A stretch of 55,846 bases of DNA from Saprospiraceae bacterium UBA2329 (GCA_002344975.1 DDUV01000020.1:1-55846), one strand, 5' to 3'; positions 8,463 to 18,772 are shown, counted from the first letter of the stretch. Notes: generated by a model not told the origin, from the letters alone. Made by a program: numbers and translations.

Positions 8463-8525
8463 TTTTATTTCACAAGCAGGGAGTTTCGCTTCAGTGCGGA
8501 ACGCTGGCACCTCAACTTTTTCATA

Positions 8526-9218
8526 ATGGCAAAATTACCTAAAAAAAGGAAAGCCGTAGAGGACAAGGTAGATCGTACCAAGCTCTACACCATTCCGGAA
8601 GCTATGACCTTGGTCAAGCAGGTGAACACCACCAAATTTGATGCTTCCGTTGACATTCACGTTCGCTTGGGCGTGGACCCTCGCAAACCCGATCAGGCGA
8701 TTCGCGGCTCTGTTACCCTGCCTCACGGCACCGGTAAAGTGAAAAGGGTAGCTGTATTCTGTACTCCCGACAAAGAAGCCGAAGCCAAAGCTGCCGGAGC
8801 TGACTATGTTGGTTTGGAAGAATTGATCCAGAAAGTACAAGGCGGTTGGACAGATGTGGACGTAGTCATTGCTATGCCGCAGGTCATGGGTCAGGTAGGT
8901 CGTATCGGCCGTATCCTCGGCCCGCGTGGTTTGATGCCCAACCCCAAAACGGGTACTGTTACTCAGGATGTCGCGGCTGCTGTCGGCGATGTCAAAGGCG
9001 GTAAAATTTCTTTCCGCGTAGATAAATATGGTATCATTCACGCTTCCGTCGGTCGTATTTCTTTTGATCCCGCAAAATTGGCAGATAACGCCAATGAGTT
9101 GCTCGGGGCACTCCAACGCCTCAAGCCCTCCTCTGCCAAAGGCACTTACATGAAATCAGTGAGTGTGGCCGGCACGATGAGCCCGGGTATCAAAGTGGAC
9201 ATCAAAACGATTCGCTAG
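8526..9218 (+). CDS. rplA: 50S ribosomal protein L1
   Basis: This 230-residue protein forms the L1 stalk of the large subunit near the E site. The signature segment GRIGRILGPRGLMPNPKTGTV is at about 126-146, and the C-terminal KGTYMKSVSVAGTMSPGI segment is typical. In many bacteria L1 is the translational repressor of the rplKA messenger; no leader mimic of its rRNA site was identified here. It starts 63 bases after rplK and ends 20 bases before rplJ. Confidence 0.97.
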   Translation: MAKLPKKRKAVEDKVDRTKLYTIPEAMTLVKQVNTTKFDASVDIHVRLGVDPRKPDQAIRGSVTLPHGTGKVKRVAVFCTPDKEAEAKAAGADYVGLEELIQKVQGGWTDVDVVIAMPQVMGQVGRIGRILGPRGLMPNPKTGTVTQDVAAAVGDVKGGKISFRVDKYGIIHASVGRISFDPAKLADNANELLGALQRLKPSSAKGTYMKSVSVAGTMSPGIKVDIKTIR

Positions 9219-9238
9219 TCTTAAAAAATGTCGAAGCC

Positions 9239-9775
9239 ATGACGAAGGCAGATAAAACAGCAGCCATTGAGGCGCTGAAAGAAAAGCTGGAAACAGCCAA
9301 TAATTTTTACCTCACCGATTCGTCCACACTGACTGTGGGACAGGTGAACAAACTGCGCAAACTGTGCTATGACAACGGGATCGAACTCCATGTTGTTAAA
9401 AACACTTTGGTGCGCAAAGCAATGGACAGTTTCTCTGAAGACCGCAACTATGCTGCATTGTACGATGCACTGCATGGCCCTACGGCGATTATGTTTTCGG
9501 AGTCTGCCAAAGCGCCCGCAACACTCATCAAGCAATTCCGCAAAGACCACGAGCGCCCCGTTCTGAAAGCTGCGTACATTGACGCCAGCGTATTTATGGG
9601 TGACGAGCAGATTGAAGTGCTGGTCAAGCTCAAGTCCAAGGAAGAATTGTTGGGCGAAGTGGTTATGTTGTTGCAATCTCCGGCACGCAATGTCATCAGT
9701 GCATTGCAGTCTGGTGGTCAGACGATTGCCGGCTTAGTCAAAGCGTTGGAAGAACGCGGCGGCGCAGCTCAGTAA
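9239..9775 (+). CDS. rplJ: 50S ribosomal protein L10
   Basis: This 178-residue protein anchors the L7/L12 dimers to the stalk base through its C-terminal helix. The N-terminal globular part has the usual ITVxQVxxLR-type segment (TLTVGQVNKLRKLC, about 25-38) and HVVKNTLVRKA. The C-terminal helical tail (about 130-178) ends in GGAAQ. The gene is tightly placed after rplA and is followed by a 125-base gap with a hairpin before rplL. Confidence 0.95.
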   Translation: MTKADKTAAIEALKEKLETANNFYLTDSSTLTVGQVNKLRKLCYDNGIELHVVKNTLVRKAMDSFSEDRNYAALYDALHGPTAIMFSESAKAPATLIKQFRKDHERPVLKAAYIDASVFMGDEQIEVLVKLKSKEELLGEVVMLLQSPARNVISALQSGGQTIAGLVKALEERGGAAQ

Positions 9776-9853
9776 TTTTTACCCGGCAGCCTGTCCGGAG
9801 CCACTGCTCCGATAGCGGGCCGCCACATTGATTCGGCTTCCAAGTTCAAACGC

Positions 9854-9875
9854 ACGATAAAAGTAATTTTATCGT
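9854..9875 (+). promoter_or_regulatory. Perfect hairpin between rplJ and rplL
   Basis: ACGATAAAA (9854-9862) and TTTTATCGT (9867-9875) form a 9-bp perfect stem with a GTAA tetraloop, 25 bases before the rplL start. No T-run follows, so an RNA-processing or translation-control site is more likely than a terminator. Confidence 0.5.
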
Positions 9876-9900
9876 TTCACCTTTTCAAAATTTAAGAAAA

Positions 9901-10281
9901 ATGGCAGATATCAAAGCCCTCGCAGAACAGTTGGTCAACCTTACGGTAAAAGAAGTAAGCGAATTGGCAGACGTTCTTAAGACAGAATACGGCATCGAGC
10001 CGGCTGCTGCTGCTGTAGCTATTGCTGCTCCGGCTGCTGATGGCGGCGGCGCTGCTCCGGTTGTTGAAAAAACGGAGTTTGACGTAGCTCTCAATTCAGC
10101 AGGCGCCAACAAGTTGCAGGTCATCAAGTTGGTGAAAGACAAGTTGGGCCTCAGCCTCGGCGATGCAAAAGCACTGGTTGACAGCGCTCCTTGCACCCTG
10201 AAGGCAGGTATGCCCAAAGCTGACGCTGAAGCTCTGAAAGCCACTCTGGTAGAGCAGGGCGCAGAGGTTGAGCTGAAGTAA
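9901..10281 (+). CDS. rplL: 50S ribosomal protein L7/L12
   Basis: This 126-residue acidic stalk protein, present in several copies per ribosome, recruits translational GTPases. It has an N-terminal dimerisation domain (about 1-33), an Ala-rich hinge (about 35-52, many GCT/GCC codons) and a C-terminal domain with the conserved KLQVIKLVKD and LGLSLGDAKALVDSAP segments (about 74-100). Hairpins lie directly before and after the gene, which fits the need to make more L7/L12 than its neighbours. Confidence 0.97.
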   Translation: MADIKALAEQLVNLTVKEVSELADVLKTEYGIEPAAAAVAIAAPAADGGGAAPVVEKTEFDVALNSAGANKLQVIKLVKDKLGLSLGDAKALVDSAPCTLKAGMPKADAEALKATLVEQGAEVELK

Positions 10282-10344
10282 GCAGTTCCTCCGTCGGCTC
10301 TCAGGCAGTCAAGTACTTGATTGTCAGTTTGTTCGACAACAAAA

Positions 10345-10378
10345 AGGCTTAACGGGTCTGTTTAGATCCGTTAAGCCT
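10345..10378 (+). promoter_or_regulatory. Strong hairpin between rplL and rpoB
   Basis: AGGCTTAACGGGTCT (10345-10359) pairs with AGATCCGTTAAGCCT (10364-10378), a 15-bp stem with one G-U pair and a GTTT loop. The tail ATTGTCGTCTTT is only weakly T-rich, so this resembles a partial attenuator or a processing site that lowers rpoBC expression relative to the ribosomal genes, by analogy with the enterobacterial rplL-rpoB attenuator. Confidence 0.65.
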
Positions 10379-10477
10379 ATTGTCGTCTTTGAAAGAAATG
10401 ACGAAAGTTCGGCACAGGCTGAACATTTTGCCTGAAAAGGCACTTTAACATATCCGGGAATAAAATATCATTTGCAA

Positions 10478-13400
10478 ATGGCATCAAACGGCATGGTTCC
10501 TACGGCAGAAGCTAAACGCGTAAGCTTCGGCAAAATCAGATTCCCTTCTCCTCACCCCGATTTGCTTGAAATCCAGCTCAAATCGTTTCAGGAGTTCTTT
10601 CAATTGGAAACTACTCCTGAAAACCGGATCAGCGAAGGCCTGTATAAGGTTTTTCAGGAAAACTTCCCCATCACGGATGCTCGCAGCATCTTCGTTCTGG
10701 AGTTTTTGGATTACTTTGTTGATCCGCCTCGTTACTCCATCGAAGAATGTATGCACCGTGGGCTGACCTACAGCGTACCTCTCAAAGCCAAGTTGCGTCT
10801 TTCCTGCAACGATGAGGAACACGTTGATTTCCAAACGATAGTACAGGATGTATTCCTTGGGAACATCCCTTACATGACGCCCAAAGGCACCTTTGTTATC
10901 AATGGCGCCGAGCGGGTGATCGTTTCTCAGTTGCACCGCTCTCCGGGCGTATTTTTCGGTCAGACTTTCCACCCGAACGGCACGGCAATCTATTCTGCCA
11001 GGGTTATTCCTTTTAAAGGCGCCTGGATGGAATTTGCTACCGACATCAACACGGTCATGTATGCGTACATTGATCGCAAGAAGAAGTTCCCGGTAACCAC
11101 CCTTCTGCGTGCCATTGGTTACGACACAGACAAAGCCATCCTCGATATTTTCGGTTTGGCCGATGAAGTGCCGGCCACGCGCGAACAGTTGGAAAAATCC
11201 GTTGGCCGCAAGTTGGCTGCCCGGGTACTGCGTAGCTGGTCGGAAGACTTCGTGGACGAAGATACCGGTGAGGTGGTAACCATTGAGCGCAACGAGATCA
11301 TTCTGGAGCGCGACATCATTCTGGATGAAGACAACATTGAGCGCATCTTAGATGCAGAAACCGATGTGGTCATCCTTCAGAAAGAAGACATTGACCAGGA
11401 TTACTCTATCATCTATAATACATTGCAAAAAGACCCCACCAGTTCGGAGGTCGAAGCAGTGATTTATATCTATCGTCAATTGCGCGGTACTGATCCGCCA
11501 GACGAAGAAACGGCTCGCGGTATCATCGAAAAATTGTTCTTCTCCGACAAGCGCTACAACCTTGGCGAAGTAGGCCGATACAAGATCAACCGCAAGCTCG
11601 GCATGGAAACCAGCATGGACACATTGGTGCTCACCCGCGAGGATATTATTTCCATCGTGGTGTATTTGGTGAGCCTGATGAACCAGAAGGCTGAGATTGA
11701 CGATATTGACCACTTGAGCAACCGCCGCGTACGCAGCGTAGGCGAGCAATTGTATGCTCAGTTCGGCGTTGGTCTGGCTCGTATGGCCCGCACCATCCGC
11801 GAAAGAATGAATGTGCGCGACAACGAGGTGTTTACTCCGGTGGACCTCATCAATGCCCGCACGCTTTCTTCCGTCATCAACTCCTTCTTTGGTACCAGCC
11901 AGTTGTCTCAGTTCCTCGATCAGACCAACCCGCTTTCCGAGATCACGCACAAGCGTCGTATTTCGGCCTTAGGCCCGGGCGGTCTTTCGCGCGAACGCGC
12001 CGGCTTCGAGGTGCGCGACGTACACTATTCGCACTACGGCCGTTTGTGTACCATCGAAACGCCTGAAGGTCCGAACATCGGTTTGATCTCTACCTTGTGC
12101 GTACACGCCAAGATCAATAAAATGGGCTTTCTGGAAACGCCTTACCGTGCGGTAACCGATGGCGTGGTGGACGGAAGCGAAGTGCGTTACCTGTCGGCAG
12201 AAGCAGAAGACTTTCTCAAGATTGCCCAGGCGAATGCTCCATTGGACGAAAAGGGCGCCTTTGTAAAAGACCGCGTGAAAAGCCGCGAACATGGCGATTT
12301 CCCGGTGTTGACGCCTGATGAGTTGGAATATATGGACGTGGCGCCCAACCAGATTGTGGGCGTATCGGCTTCTTTGATTCCCTTCCTCGAAAACGATGAC
12401 GCCAACCGCGCCCTCATGGGATCGAACATGCAACGTCAGGCGGTACCGCTCATTCGCCCCAGCTCTCCCATCGTGGGTACGGGGGTGGAGGCCAAAGTGG
12501 CGCTTGACTCCCGCATGTTGCTCAACGCAGAAGGCGAGGGCGTAGTAGAGTATGTGGACGCCAACGAAATCATCATCCGCTACGACCGCAACGAAGACGA
12601 GCAGTTGATCTCTTTTGAAGACAACCGCCGTACTTACAAGCTCACCAAGTTTATGAGTACCAACCAGGGTACCTGCATCAACCTCAAGCCGATTGTGCGC
12701 CGGGGTGATCGCGTGTATCCGGGCATGGTGCTGTGTGAAGGTTACGCAACCGAAAAGGGCGAATTGGCACTGGGGCAAAACCTCAAAGTGGCCTTCATGC
12801 CCTGGAAAGGTTACAACTTTGAAGACGCCATTGTGTTGTCGGAGCGCGTACTTCACGAGGACGTATTTACCTCCATCCACATCGAACACTTCGAGATGGA
12901 TGTGCGCGATACCAAACTCGGTGAAGAGGAATTGACCAACGACATTCCCAACGTGAGCGAAGACGCCACCAAAGACCTCGATGAAAACGGTATCGTTCGC
13001 ATCGGCGCCTGGGTGAAAGAAGGCGATATCCTCATCGGTAAGATCACTCCGAAAGGCGAATCCGACCCGACACCGGAGGAAAAACTCCTTCGTGCCATCT
13101 TCGGCGACAAAGCCGGCGACGTGAAGGATGCTTCGCTCAAAACACCGCCGTCCATCAGTGGCGTGGTGATTGACAAGCAGTTGTTTGCGCGCGCCAAAAA
13201 AGACAACAAGCAAAAGGCGCAGGAAAAAGACCTGCTCACTAAGTTGGACGACCAGCACGAGATTGCGCTCAATGAGTTGAAAACCATTCTCATTGATAAG
13301 TTGCAAGTGTTGGTGAAAGGCAAAACGAGTCAGGGCTTGCGCACCATTTACAACGAGCAATTGGTACCCAAGGGCGTCAAATTCTCTTTGGAGGTACTGC

Positions 13401-14296
13401 GCGATCTGGACTATGGAACGGTGGACTACGCCAACTGGACGGAAGACGCCGCCGCCAACGAACTCATCGCCCGATTGCTGCACAACTACAGCATCAAAGT
13501 GAATGAAGAAGTAGGCCGCTACAAGCGCGAAAAATTCAACATCAGCATTGGTGATGAATTGCCCGCCGGCGTACTCAAATTGGCCAAAGTTTATCTCGCC
13601 AAGAAGCGCAAACTTCAGGTGGGCGACAAGCTCGCCGGACGTCACGGCAACAAGGGCATCGTGTCTCGCATCGTGCGCATCGAAGATATGCCTTTCCTGG
13701 ATGACGGAACGCCTGTGGACATTGTGCTCAACCCGCTGGGCGTACCTTCGCGTATGAACCTGGGCCAGATTTTTGAAACCGTACTGGGTTGGTCGGGCGA
13801 AAAATTGGGTGTAAAATTCTCTACGCCCATCTTCGACGGCGCCACCAAAGACGAGATCGAAGAGTACATCCAGAAAGCAGGATTGCCCAGCCTGGGACAA
13901 ACCTACCTGCACGACGGAGAAACCGGCGACCGGTTCCACCAGCAGGCCACGGTGGGCATCATTTACATGCTGAAACTCTCTCACATGGTGGACGACAAGC
14001 TCCACGCCCGCTCCATCGGCCCGTACTCGCTCATCACGCAGCAACCTCTGGGTGGTAAAGCGCAGTTTGGTGGTCAGCGTTTTGGTGAGATGGAAGTGTG
14101 GGCGCTCGAAGCTTTCGGTGCATCGCACATTCTGCAGGAATTGCTCACCATCAAATCGGACGACATTGCAGGGCGCGCCAAGGCTTACGAAGCCATCGTG
14201 AAAGGCGACAACCTGCCGGAGCCTAACGTACCGGAATCATTCAATGTATTGGTCCACGAATTGCGCGGCCTCGCATTGGATGTGAAGTTCGATTGA
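10478..14296 (+). CDS. rpoB: DNA-directed RNA polymerase subunit beta
   Basis: This 1272-residue protein is the beta subunit of RNA polymerase. The start is the ATG at 10478 (MASNGMVPTAEAKRVSFGKIRFP). A TTG two codons upstream is also in frame, and an ATG at 10493 is an alternative. The rifampicin-binding cluster is recognisable in the segment FFGTSQLSQFLDQTNPLSE followed by HKRRISALGPGG (about 470-505), with wild-type-looking residues. Later conserved blocks include NIGLISTL, GYNFEDAI, KLAGRHGNKG and the C-terminal GGQRFGEMEVWALEA. The length is normal for Bacteroidota. It lies 60 bases before rpoC. Confidence 0.98.
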   Translation: MASNGMVPTAEAKRVSFGKIRFPSPHPDLLEIQLKSFQEFFQLETTPENRISEGLYKVFQENFPITDARSIFVLEFLDYFVDPPRYSIEECMHRGLTYSVPLKAKLRLSCNDEEHVDFQTIVQDVFLGNIPYMTPKGTFVINGAERVIVSQLHRSPGVFFGQTFHPNGTAIYSARVIPFKGAWMEFATDINTVMYAYIDRKKKFPVTTLLRAIGYDTDKAILDIFGLADEVPATREQLEKSVGRKLAARVLRSWSEDFVDEDTGEVVTIERNEIILERDIILDEDNIERILDAETDVVILQKEDIDQDYSIIYNTLQKDPTSSEVEAVIYIYRQLRGTDPPDEETARGIIEKLFFSDKRYNLGEVGRYKINRKLGMETSMDTLVLTREDIISIVVYLVSLMNQKAEIDDIDHLSNRRVRSVGEQLYAQFGVGLARMARTIRERMNVRDNEVFTPVDLINARTLSSVINSFFGTSQLSQFLDQTNPLSEITHKRRISALGPGGLSRERAGFEVRDVHYSHYGRLCTIETPEGPNIGLISTLCVHAKINKMGFLETPYRAVTDGVVDGSEVRYLSAEAEDFLKIAQANAPLDEKGAFVKDRVKSREHGDFPVLTPDELEYMDVAPNQIVGVSASLIPFLENDDANRALMGSNMQRQAVPLIRPSSPIVGTGVEAKVALDSRMLLNAEGEGVVEYVDANEIIIRYDRNEDEQLISFEDNRRTYKLTKFMSTNQGTCINLKPIVRRGDRVYPGMVLCEGYATEKGELALGQNLKVAFMPWKGYNFEDAIVLSERVLHEDVFTSIHIEHFEMDVRDTKLGEEELTNDIPNVSEDATKDLDENGIVRIGAWVKEGDILIGKITPKGESDPTPEEKLLRAIFGDKAGDVKDASLKTPPSISGVVIDKQLFARAKKDNKQKAQEKDLLTKLDDQHEIALNELKTILIDKLQVLVKGKTSQGLRTIYNEQLVPKGVKFSLEVLRDLDYGTVDYANWTEDAAANELIARLLHNYSIKVNEEVGRYKREKFNISIGDELPAGVLKLAKVYLAKKRKLQVGDKLAGRHGNKGIVSRIVRIEDMPFLDDGTPVDIVLNPLGVPSRMNLGQIFETVLGWSGEKLGVKFSTPIFDGATKDEIEEYIQKAGLPSLGQTYLHDGETGDRFHQQATVGIIYMLKLSHMVDDKLHARSIGPYSLITQQPLGGKAQFGGQRFGEMEVWALEAFGASHILQELLTIKSDDIAGRAKAYEAIVKGDNLPEPNVPESFNVLVHELRGLALDVKFD

Positions 14297-14356
14297 TGAA
14301 TCGGCCTTCACTGAGTAATCAATTTTTTTGAAAATCTTTTTCAACTCGCCAGCAAT

Positions 14357-17300
14357 ATGCCTTTCAAAAAGAATCAGACCCAAAAGCAGGATTTTAGTGG
14401 CATCACTATCAGCCTTGCTTCGCCGGACGATATTTTGGAGCGCTCTTATGGAGAAGTGCTCAAACCCGAAACGATCAACTACCGCTCTTACAAACCGGAG
14501 CGCGATGGTCTGTTTTGTGAGCGGATATTCGGCCCGGTAAAGGACTACGAGTGCTACTGCGGCAAATACAAACGCATTCGTTACAAAGGAATCGTTTGTG
14601 ACCGTTGCGGCGTAGAAGTAACGGAGAAAAAAGTGCGCCGCGAACGCATGGGCCACATCAAGTTGGTGGTGCCGGTGGTACACATTTGGTTCTTCCGTTC
14701 CTTGCCCAACAAAATCGGTTACCTGTTGGGGCTGTCTTCCAAAAAATTGGAATCGGTTGTTTATTACGAGCGCTATGTGGTGTTGCAGCCGGGTGTTTCC
14801 GGCAAGGTCCTCAATGAGTTGCTCACCGAGGAAGAGTACATGGAAGTGATGGACGCTTTGCCGGCAGACAATCAAAGCTTAGACGACAGCGACCCGAATA
14901 AATTCGTTGCCCGCATGGGCGCCGAGGCCATTCGCGATATGCTCATGCGCCTTGATCTGGATCAGCTTTCGTATGATTTGCGCTATCAGGCAGCCAATGA
15001 GACTTCGCAGCAGCGCAAATCGGAAGCACTCAAGCGTTTGCGCGTGGTGGAGGCTTTCCGGGAAGGTCAGCAGCAGATGGAGAATCGCCCGGAATGGATG
15101 ATCATCCAATACCTGCCGGTAGTGCCGCCCGAACTGCGCCCCTTGGTGCCTTTGGATGGCGGCCGCTTTGCCAGTTCCGACCTCAACGACCTCTATCGCA
15201 GGGTTATCATCCGCAACAACCGCCTCAAGCGCCTTCTGGAAATCAAAGCTCCGGAAGTGATCTTGCGCAACGAAAAGCGGATGTTGCAGGAAGCCGTGGA
15301 CTCGCTGTTCGACAACTCCCGCAAATCCAATGCCGTGAAGGCTGAGGGCGGTCGGGCGCTCAAGTCTTTGAGCGATATTCTTAAAGGCAAGCAGGGCCGT
15401 TTCCGTCAAAACCTGTTGGGTAAGCGTGTGGACTACTCCGGTCGTTCTGTGATCGTGGTAGGCCCGACCCTGAAGCTCCATGAGTGCGGCATTCCCAAAA
15501 CGATGGCGGCTGAATTGTTCAAGCCATTCGTTATTCGGAAGCTCATCGAGCGCGGCATTGTGAAAACCGTAAAATCGGCCAAGAAATTGGTGGATCGCAA
15601 GGATTCCGTCATCTGGGAAATCCTCGAAAATATCCTCAAAGGCCACCCGGTGCTCCTCAACCGCGCCCCGACGCTGCACCGCCTTTCTATTCAGGCATTC
15701 CAGCCCAAACTCATCGAAGGCAAGGCCATTCAGTTGCACCCCTTGGTGTGCGGCGCGTTCAACGCCGACTTCGACGGCGACCAAATGGCGGTTCACGTTC
15801 CGCTCAGCCAGTCGGCCATACTCGAAGCGCAGGTGCTTATGCTGGCTTCGCACAACATGCTCAACCCGCAAGACGGTTCGCCCGTTACGCTGCCTTCACA
15901 GGACATGGTATTGGGCTTGTACTACATCACCAAAGAGCGCAAAGGTACTCCCGAAACGCCTGTAAAGGGCGAAGGCCGGAAGTTCTATTCGTCTGAAGAG
16001 GTAGTGATTGCATTCAACGAAGGCCAGCTCGACCTGCACGCGCCCATCAAAGTGCGGGTGAATGTGGAAGATGAAAACGGCGTTGTTGCAAGGCGTTTGA
16101 TAGATACGACTACCGGTCGCATCATCTTCAATCAGGCCGTGTCTGATGAAGTGCCTTACATCAATCAGTTGTTGACCAAGAAAAACCTGAAAAAAGTCAT
16201 CGGCGACGTACTGCGCCGTACGAACTTCAAGGTAACTGCCGAATTCCTCGACAACATCAAGGACCTGGGCTTTACCTGGGCTTTCAAAGGCGGCTTGTCG
16301 TTCAACCTCGGCGACCTCATTTTGCCCTCCATCAAGGACAAAACGCTGAACGAGGCTCAGGCCGAAGTGGATGAAGTGTGGGACAACTACAACATGGGTC
16401 TCATTACCAACAACGAGCGCTACAACCAGATCATTGACAAGTGGACCTATGCCGACAACCGCATCACTGATTCCTTGATGCGCGAACTATCGCAGCACAA
16501 GCAGGGCTTCAACTCTGTGTTTATGATGCTCGACTCCGGCGCGCGTGGTTCCAAACAGCAGATCAAGCAGTTGTGCGGGCTTCGCGGCCTTATGGCCAAG
16601 CCTCGTAAGAGCGGCGATACCGGCGGCGCCATCATCGAGAACCCGATTCTCTCCAACTTTGGCGACGGCCTCTCGGTATTGGAATACTTCATCTCTACGC
16701 ACGGCGCCCGCAAGGGTTTGGCCGACACGGCTCTGAAAACTGCCGACGCGGGTTACCTTACCCGTCGTTTGGTGGACGTGGCGCAAGACGTGGTCATCCT
16801 TGAAACGGACTGCAACACCTTGCGCGGTATCGAAACATCTGCGCTCAAAGACAATGAAAAAGTCATCGAGCCGCTGTCTTCCCGCATCGAAGGCCGCTAC
16901 ACGTTGCACGATATTGTACACCCGGAAACCGACGCGGTGATCCTGAAAGCCGGAGAGTTTATTGACGGCAAGGCTTCGGAATACATCGAAAAAGTAGGTG
17001 TGGAATCTGTTACCATTCGCTCTGTGCTCACTTGTGAAACCAAGCGCGGCGTGTGCGCCAAGTGCTATGGTCGCAACCTGGCTACGGGGCGTATTACCGA
17101 AAACGGCGATGCGGTGGGCATCATTGCGGCGCAGTCTATCGGTGAACCGGGTACGCAGCTCACCCTTCGTACCTTCCACGTGGGCGGTATTGCATCGGTG
17201 TCCAAAACCGAGTCGGAAATCACGGGTAAGTTCAATGGCCGCATTGAGTTCGACGGTATGCGTATCACCGAATATGTGGACGAAGAAGGCGGCGTAATTG

Positions 17301-18649
17301 ATATTGCACTTTCCAGAACCGGTGAAATCCGTATTGTGGAAGGCCCGAACAATAAACTGCTGGCATCGCACTACATTCCGTACGGCGCTTCCGTACATGT
17401 AAAAGACGGTCAGGAGATTACGCGCGGGCAGTTGATCTGCGAATGGGACCCCTTCAACGCCATGATCGTTTCGGAATACTCCGGTATTACCAAGTTCAAA
17501 GACGTTGAAGAAGGCGTGACCTTCCGCGTTGAGCGCGACGACCAAACCGGTTTTGCCGAAAAGGTGGTGATCGAATCGAAGAACAAGAAAAAAGTACCCG
17601 TCATTCAGATCGTCAGCCCCGATGGCGAAGAACTGAAGAGCTATACGCTGCCTGTGGGCGCTTACATTGCCATTGACGACGAAACGGAGGTAAGAGCCGG
17701 TACGAAAATCGTGAAGATTCCCCGCAAGCTGGGCAAGATTCAGGACATCACCGGTGGTCTGCCGCGCGTAACCGAACTCTTCGAAGCGCGCAACCCGTCG
17801 AATCCGGCCATCGTCTCCGAAATTGACGGCGTGGTATCTTTCGGCAAGATCAAGCGCGGCAACCGCGAAGTAGCCGTAGTAGCCAAAGACGGTCAGCAAC
17901 GCAAGTACCTCATCGGCTTGTCCAAGCACATTCTGGTGCAGGAAGGCGACTTTGTGCGCGCCGGCACGCCGCTGTCCGACGGCAGCATTGCGCCCCGCGA
18001 CATTCTCGCCATCAAAGGCCCGTTTGCCGTGCAGTCTTACTTAGTGAACGGCGTACAGGAAGTGTATCGTTCTCAGGGTATTACGATCAACAACAAGCAT
18101 ATTGAAGTGATCGTGCGCCAGATGATGCGCCGCGTACAAATTGAAGAGGCCGGCGATACGCATTTCCTCGAAGGCGAAGCAGTGGAGAAATACGATTTTC
18201 TGGAAACCAACGACTGGATTTTCGATAAGAAATTCGTCATTGATGCCGGCGAATCGAACCGCCTCAAGGCCGGACAGCTCGTTACGCTGCGTCAGGTGCG
18301 CGAGGAGAACTCCTTCCTCAAGCGCAACGACAAAAAAGCGGTTACGTTCCGCGATGCCGTAGCGGCTACGTCCAGCCCGATGTTGCAGGGTATCACGCGT
18401 TCTTCATTGGGTACCGACAGTTGGATTTCGGCGGCTTCGTTCCAGGAAACCACCAAAGTACTCAGCACGGCTGCCATCGGCGCCAAGCGCGACGACCTCA
18501 ACGGCCTGAAAGAGAACGTCATTGTAGGCAAGCGCATTCCGGCAGGTACGGGATCGCGCTATCTGGAAAACTTCTTGGTGACGCACAAAGACAATTCCCA
18601 CGAGTTGGAATTGGATCATGCCCGCTACGAAGACGATATGGAAGATTAA
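14357..18649 (+). CDS. rpoC: DNA-directed RNA polymerase subunit beta-prime
   Basis: This 1430-residue protein is the catalytic beta-prime subunit. The N-terminal zinc-binding cysteines are in CYCGKYKRIRYKGIVCDRCG (about 56-75). The active-site NADFDGDQMAVH loop with the three metal-binding aspartates is near 468-479. The second zinc site is in CETKRGVCAKCYGR (near 893-906). The trigger-loop/bridge-helix region with GGIASVSKTES is present. The start gives MPFKKNQTQKQDF. The gene is followed directly by a strong terminator, so the rpoBC transcript ends here. Confidence 0.98.
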   Translation: MPFKKNQTQKQDFSGITISLASPDDILERSYGEVLKPETINYRSYKPERDGLFCERIFGPVKDYECYCGKYKRIRYKGIVCDRCGVEVTEKKVRRERMGHIKLVVPVVHIWFFRSLPNKIGYLLGLSSKKLESVVYYERYVVLQPGVSGKVLNELLTEEEYMEVMDALPADNQSLDDSDPNKFVARMGAEAIRDMLMRLDLDQLSYDLRYQAANETSQQRKSEALKRLRVVEAFREGQQQMENRPEWMIIQYLPVVPPELRPLVPLDGGRFASSDLNDLYRRVIIRNNRLKRLLEIKAPEVILRNEKRMLQEAVDSLFDNSRKSNAVKAEGGRALKSLSDILKGKQGRFRQNLLGKRVDYSGRSVIVVGPTLKLHECGIPKTMAAELFKPFVIRKLIERGIVKTVKSAKKLVDRKDSVIWEILENILKGHPVLLNRAPTLHRLSIQAFQPKLIEGKAIQLHPLVCGAFNADFDGDQMAVHVPLSQSAILEAQVLMLASHNMLNPQDGSPVTLPSQDMVLGLYYITKERKGTPETPVKGEGRKFYSSEEVVIAFNEGQLDLHAPIKVRVNVEDENGVVARRLIDTTTGRIIFNQAVSDEVPYINQLLTKKNLKKVIGDVLRRTNFKVTAEFLDNIKDLGFTWAFKGGLSFNLGDLILPSIKDKTLNEAQAEVDEVWDNYNMGLITNNERYNQIIDKWTYADNRITDSLMRELSQHKQGFNSVFMMLDSGARGSKQQIKQLCGLRGLMAKPRKSGDTGGAIIENPILSNFGDGLSVLEYFISTHGARKGLADTALKTADAGYLTRRLVDVAQDVVILETDCNTLRGIETSALKDNEKVIEPLSSRIEGRYTLHDIVHPETDAVILKAGEFIDGKASEYIEKVGVESVTIRSVLTCETKRGVCAKCYGRNLATGRITENGDAVGIIAAQSIGEPGTQLTLRTFHVGGIASVSKTESEITGKFNGRIEFDGMRITEYVDEEGGVIDIALSRTGEIRIVEGPNNKLLASHYIPYGASVHVKDGQEITRGQLICEWDPFNAMIVSEYSGITKFKDVEEGVTFRVERDDQTGFAEKVVIESKNKKKVPVIQIVSPDGEELKSYTLPVGAYIAIDDETEVRAGTKIVKIPRKLGKIQDITGGLPRVTELFEARNPSNPAIVSEIDGVVSFGKIKRGNREVAVVAKDGQQRKYLIGLSKHILVQEGDFVRAGTPLSDGSIAPRDILAIKGPFAVQSYLVNGVQEVYRSQGITINNKHIEVIVRQMMRRVQIEEAGDTHFLEGEAVEKYDFLETNDWIFDKKFVIDAGESNRLKAGQLVTLRQVREENSFLKRNDKKAVTFRDAVAATSSPMLQGITRSSLGTDSWISAASFQETTKVLSTAAIGAKRDDLNGLKENVIVGKRIPAGTGSRYLENFLVTHKDNSHELELDHARYEDDMED

Positions 18650-18667
18650 TTTCTGAGGATATTGGTT

Positions 18668-18717
18668 TTAAAAAATCCCCTTCGGAGCAATTCAATACTC
18701 CGTGGGGGATTTTTTTT
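18668..18717 (+). terminator. Rho-independent terminator after rpoC
   Basis: AAAAATCCCC near 18670 pairs with GGGGGATTTTTTTT near 18703-18717, enclosing an inner CGGAG/CTCCG stem. The run of eight T residues makes this a strong terminator; the A-run on the other arm means it may also work for the convergent minus-strand genes. Confidence 0.85.
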
Positions 18718-18772
18718 GCTTGTGTAAATATTATGGCAGCGTGTTTTGATGGCCAACAAAGCGGCATTACGC

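Noticed and set aside
11969..14128. 719-codon open frame on the minus strand
   Set aside because: It lies wholly inside rpoB in an antisense frame, with low-complexity His/Phe/Val-rich translation typical of shadows of GC-biased genes.
16487..17929. 480-codon open frame on the minus strand
   Set aside because: It is antisense to rpoC, with no domain, no promoter and shadow-like composition.
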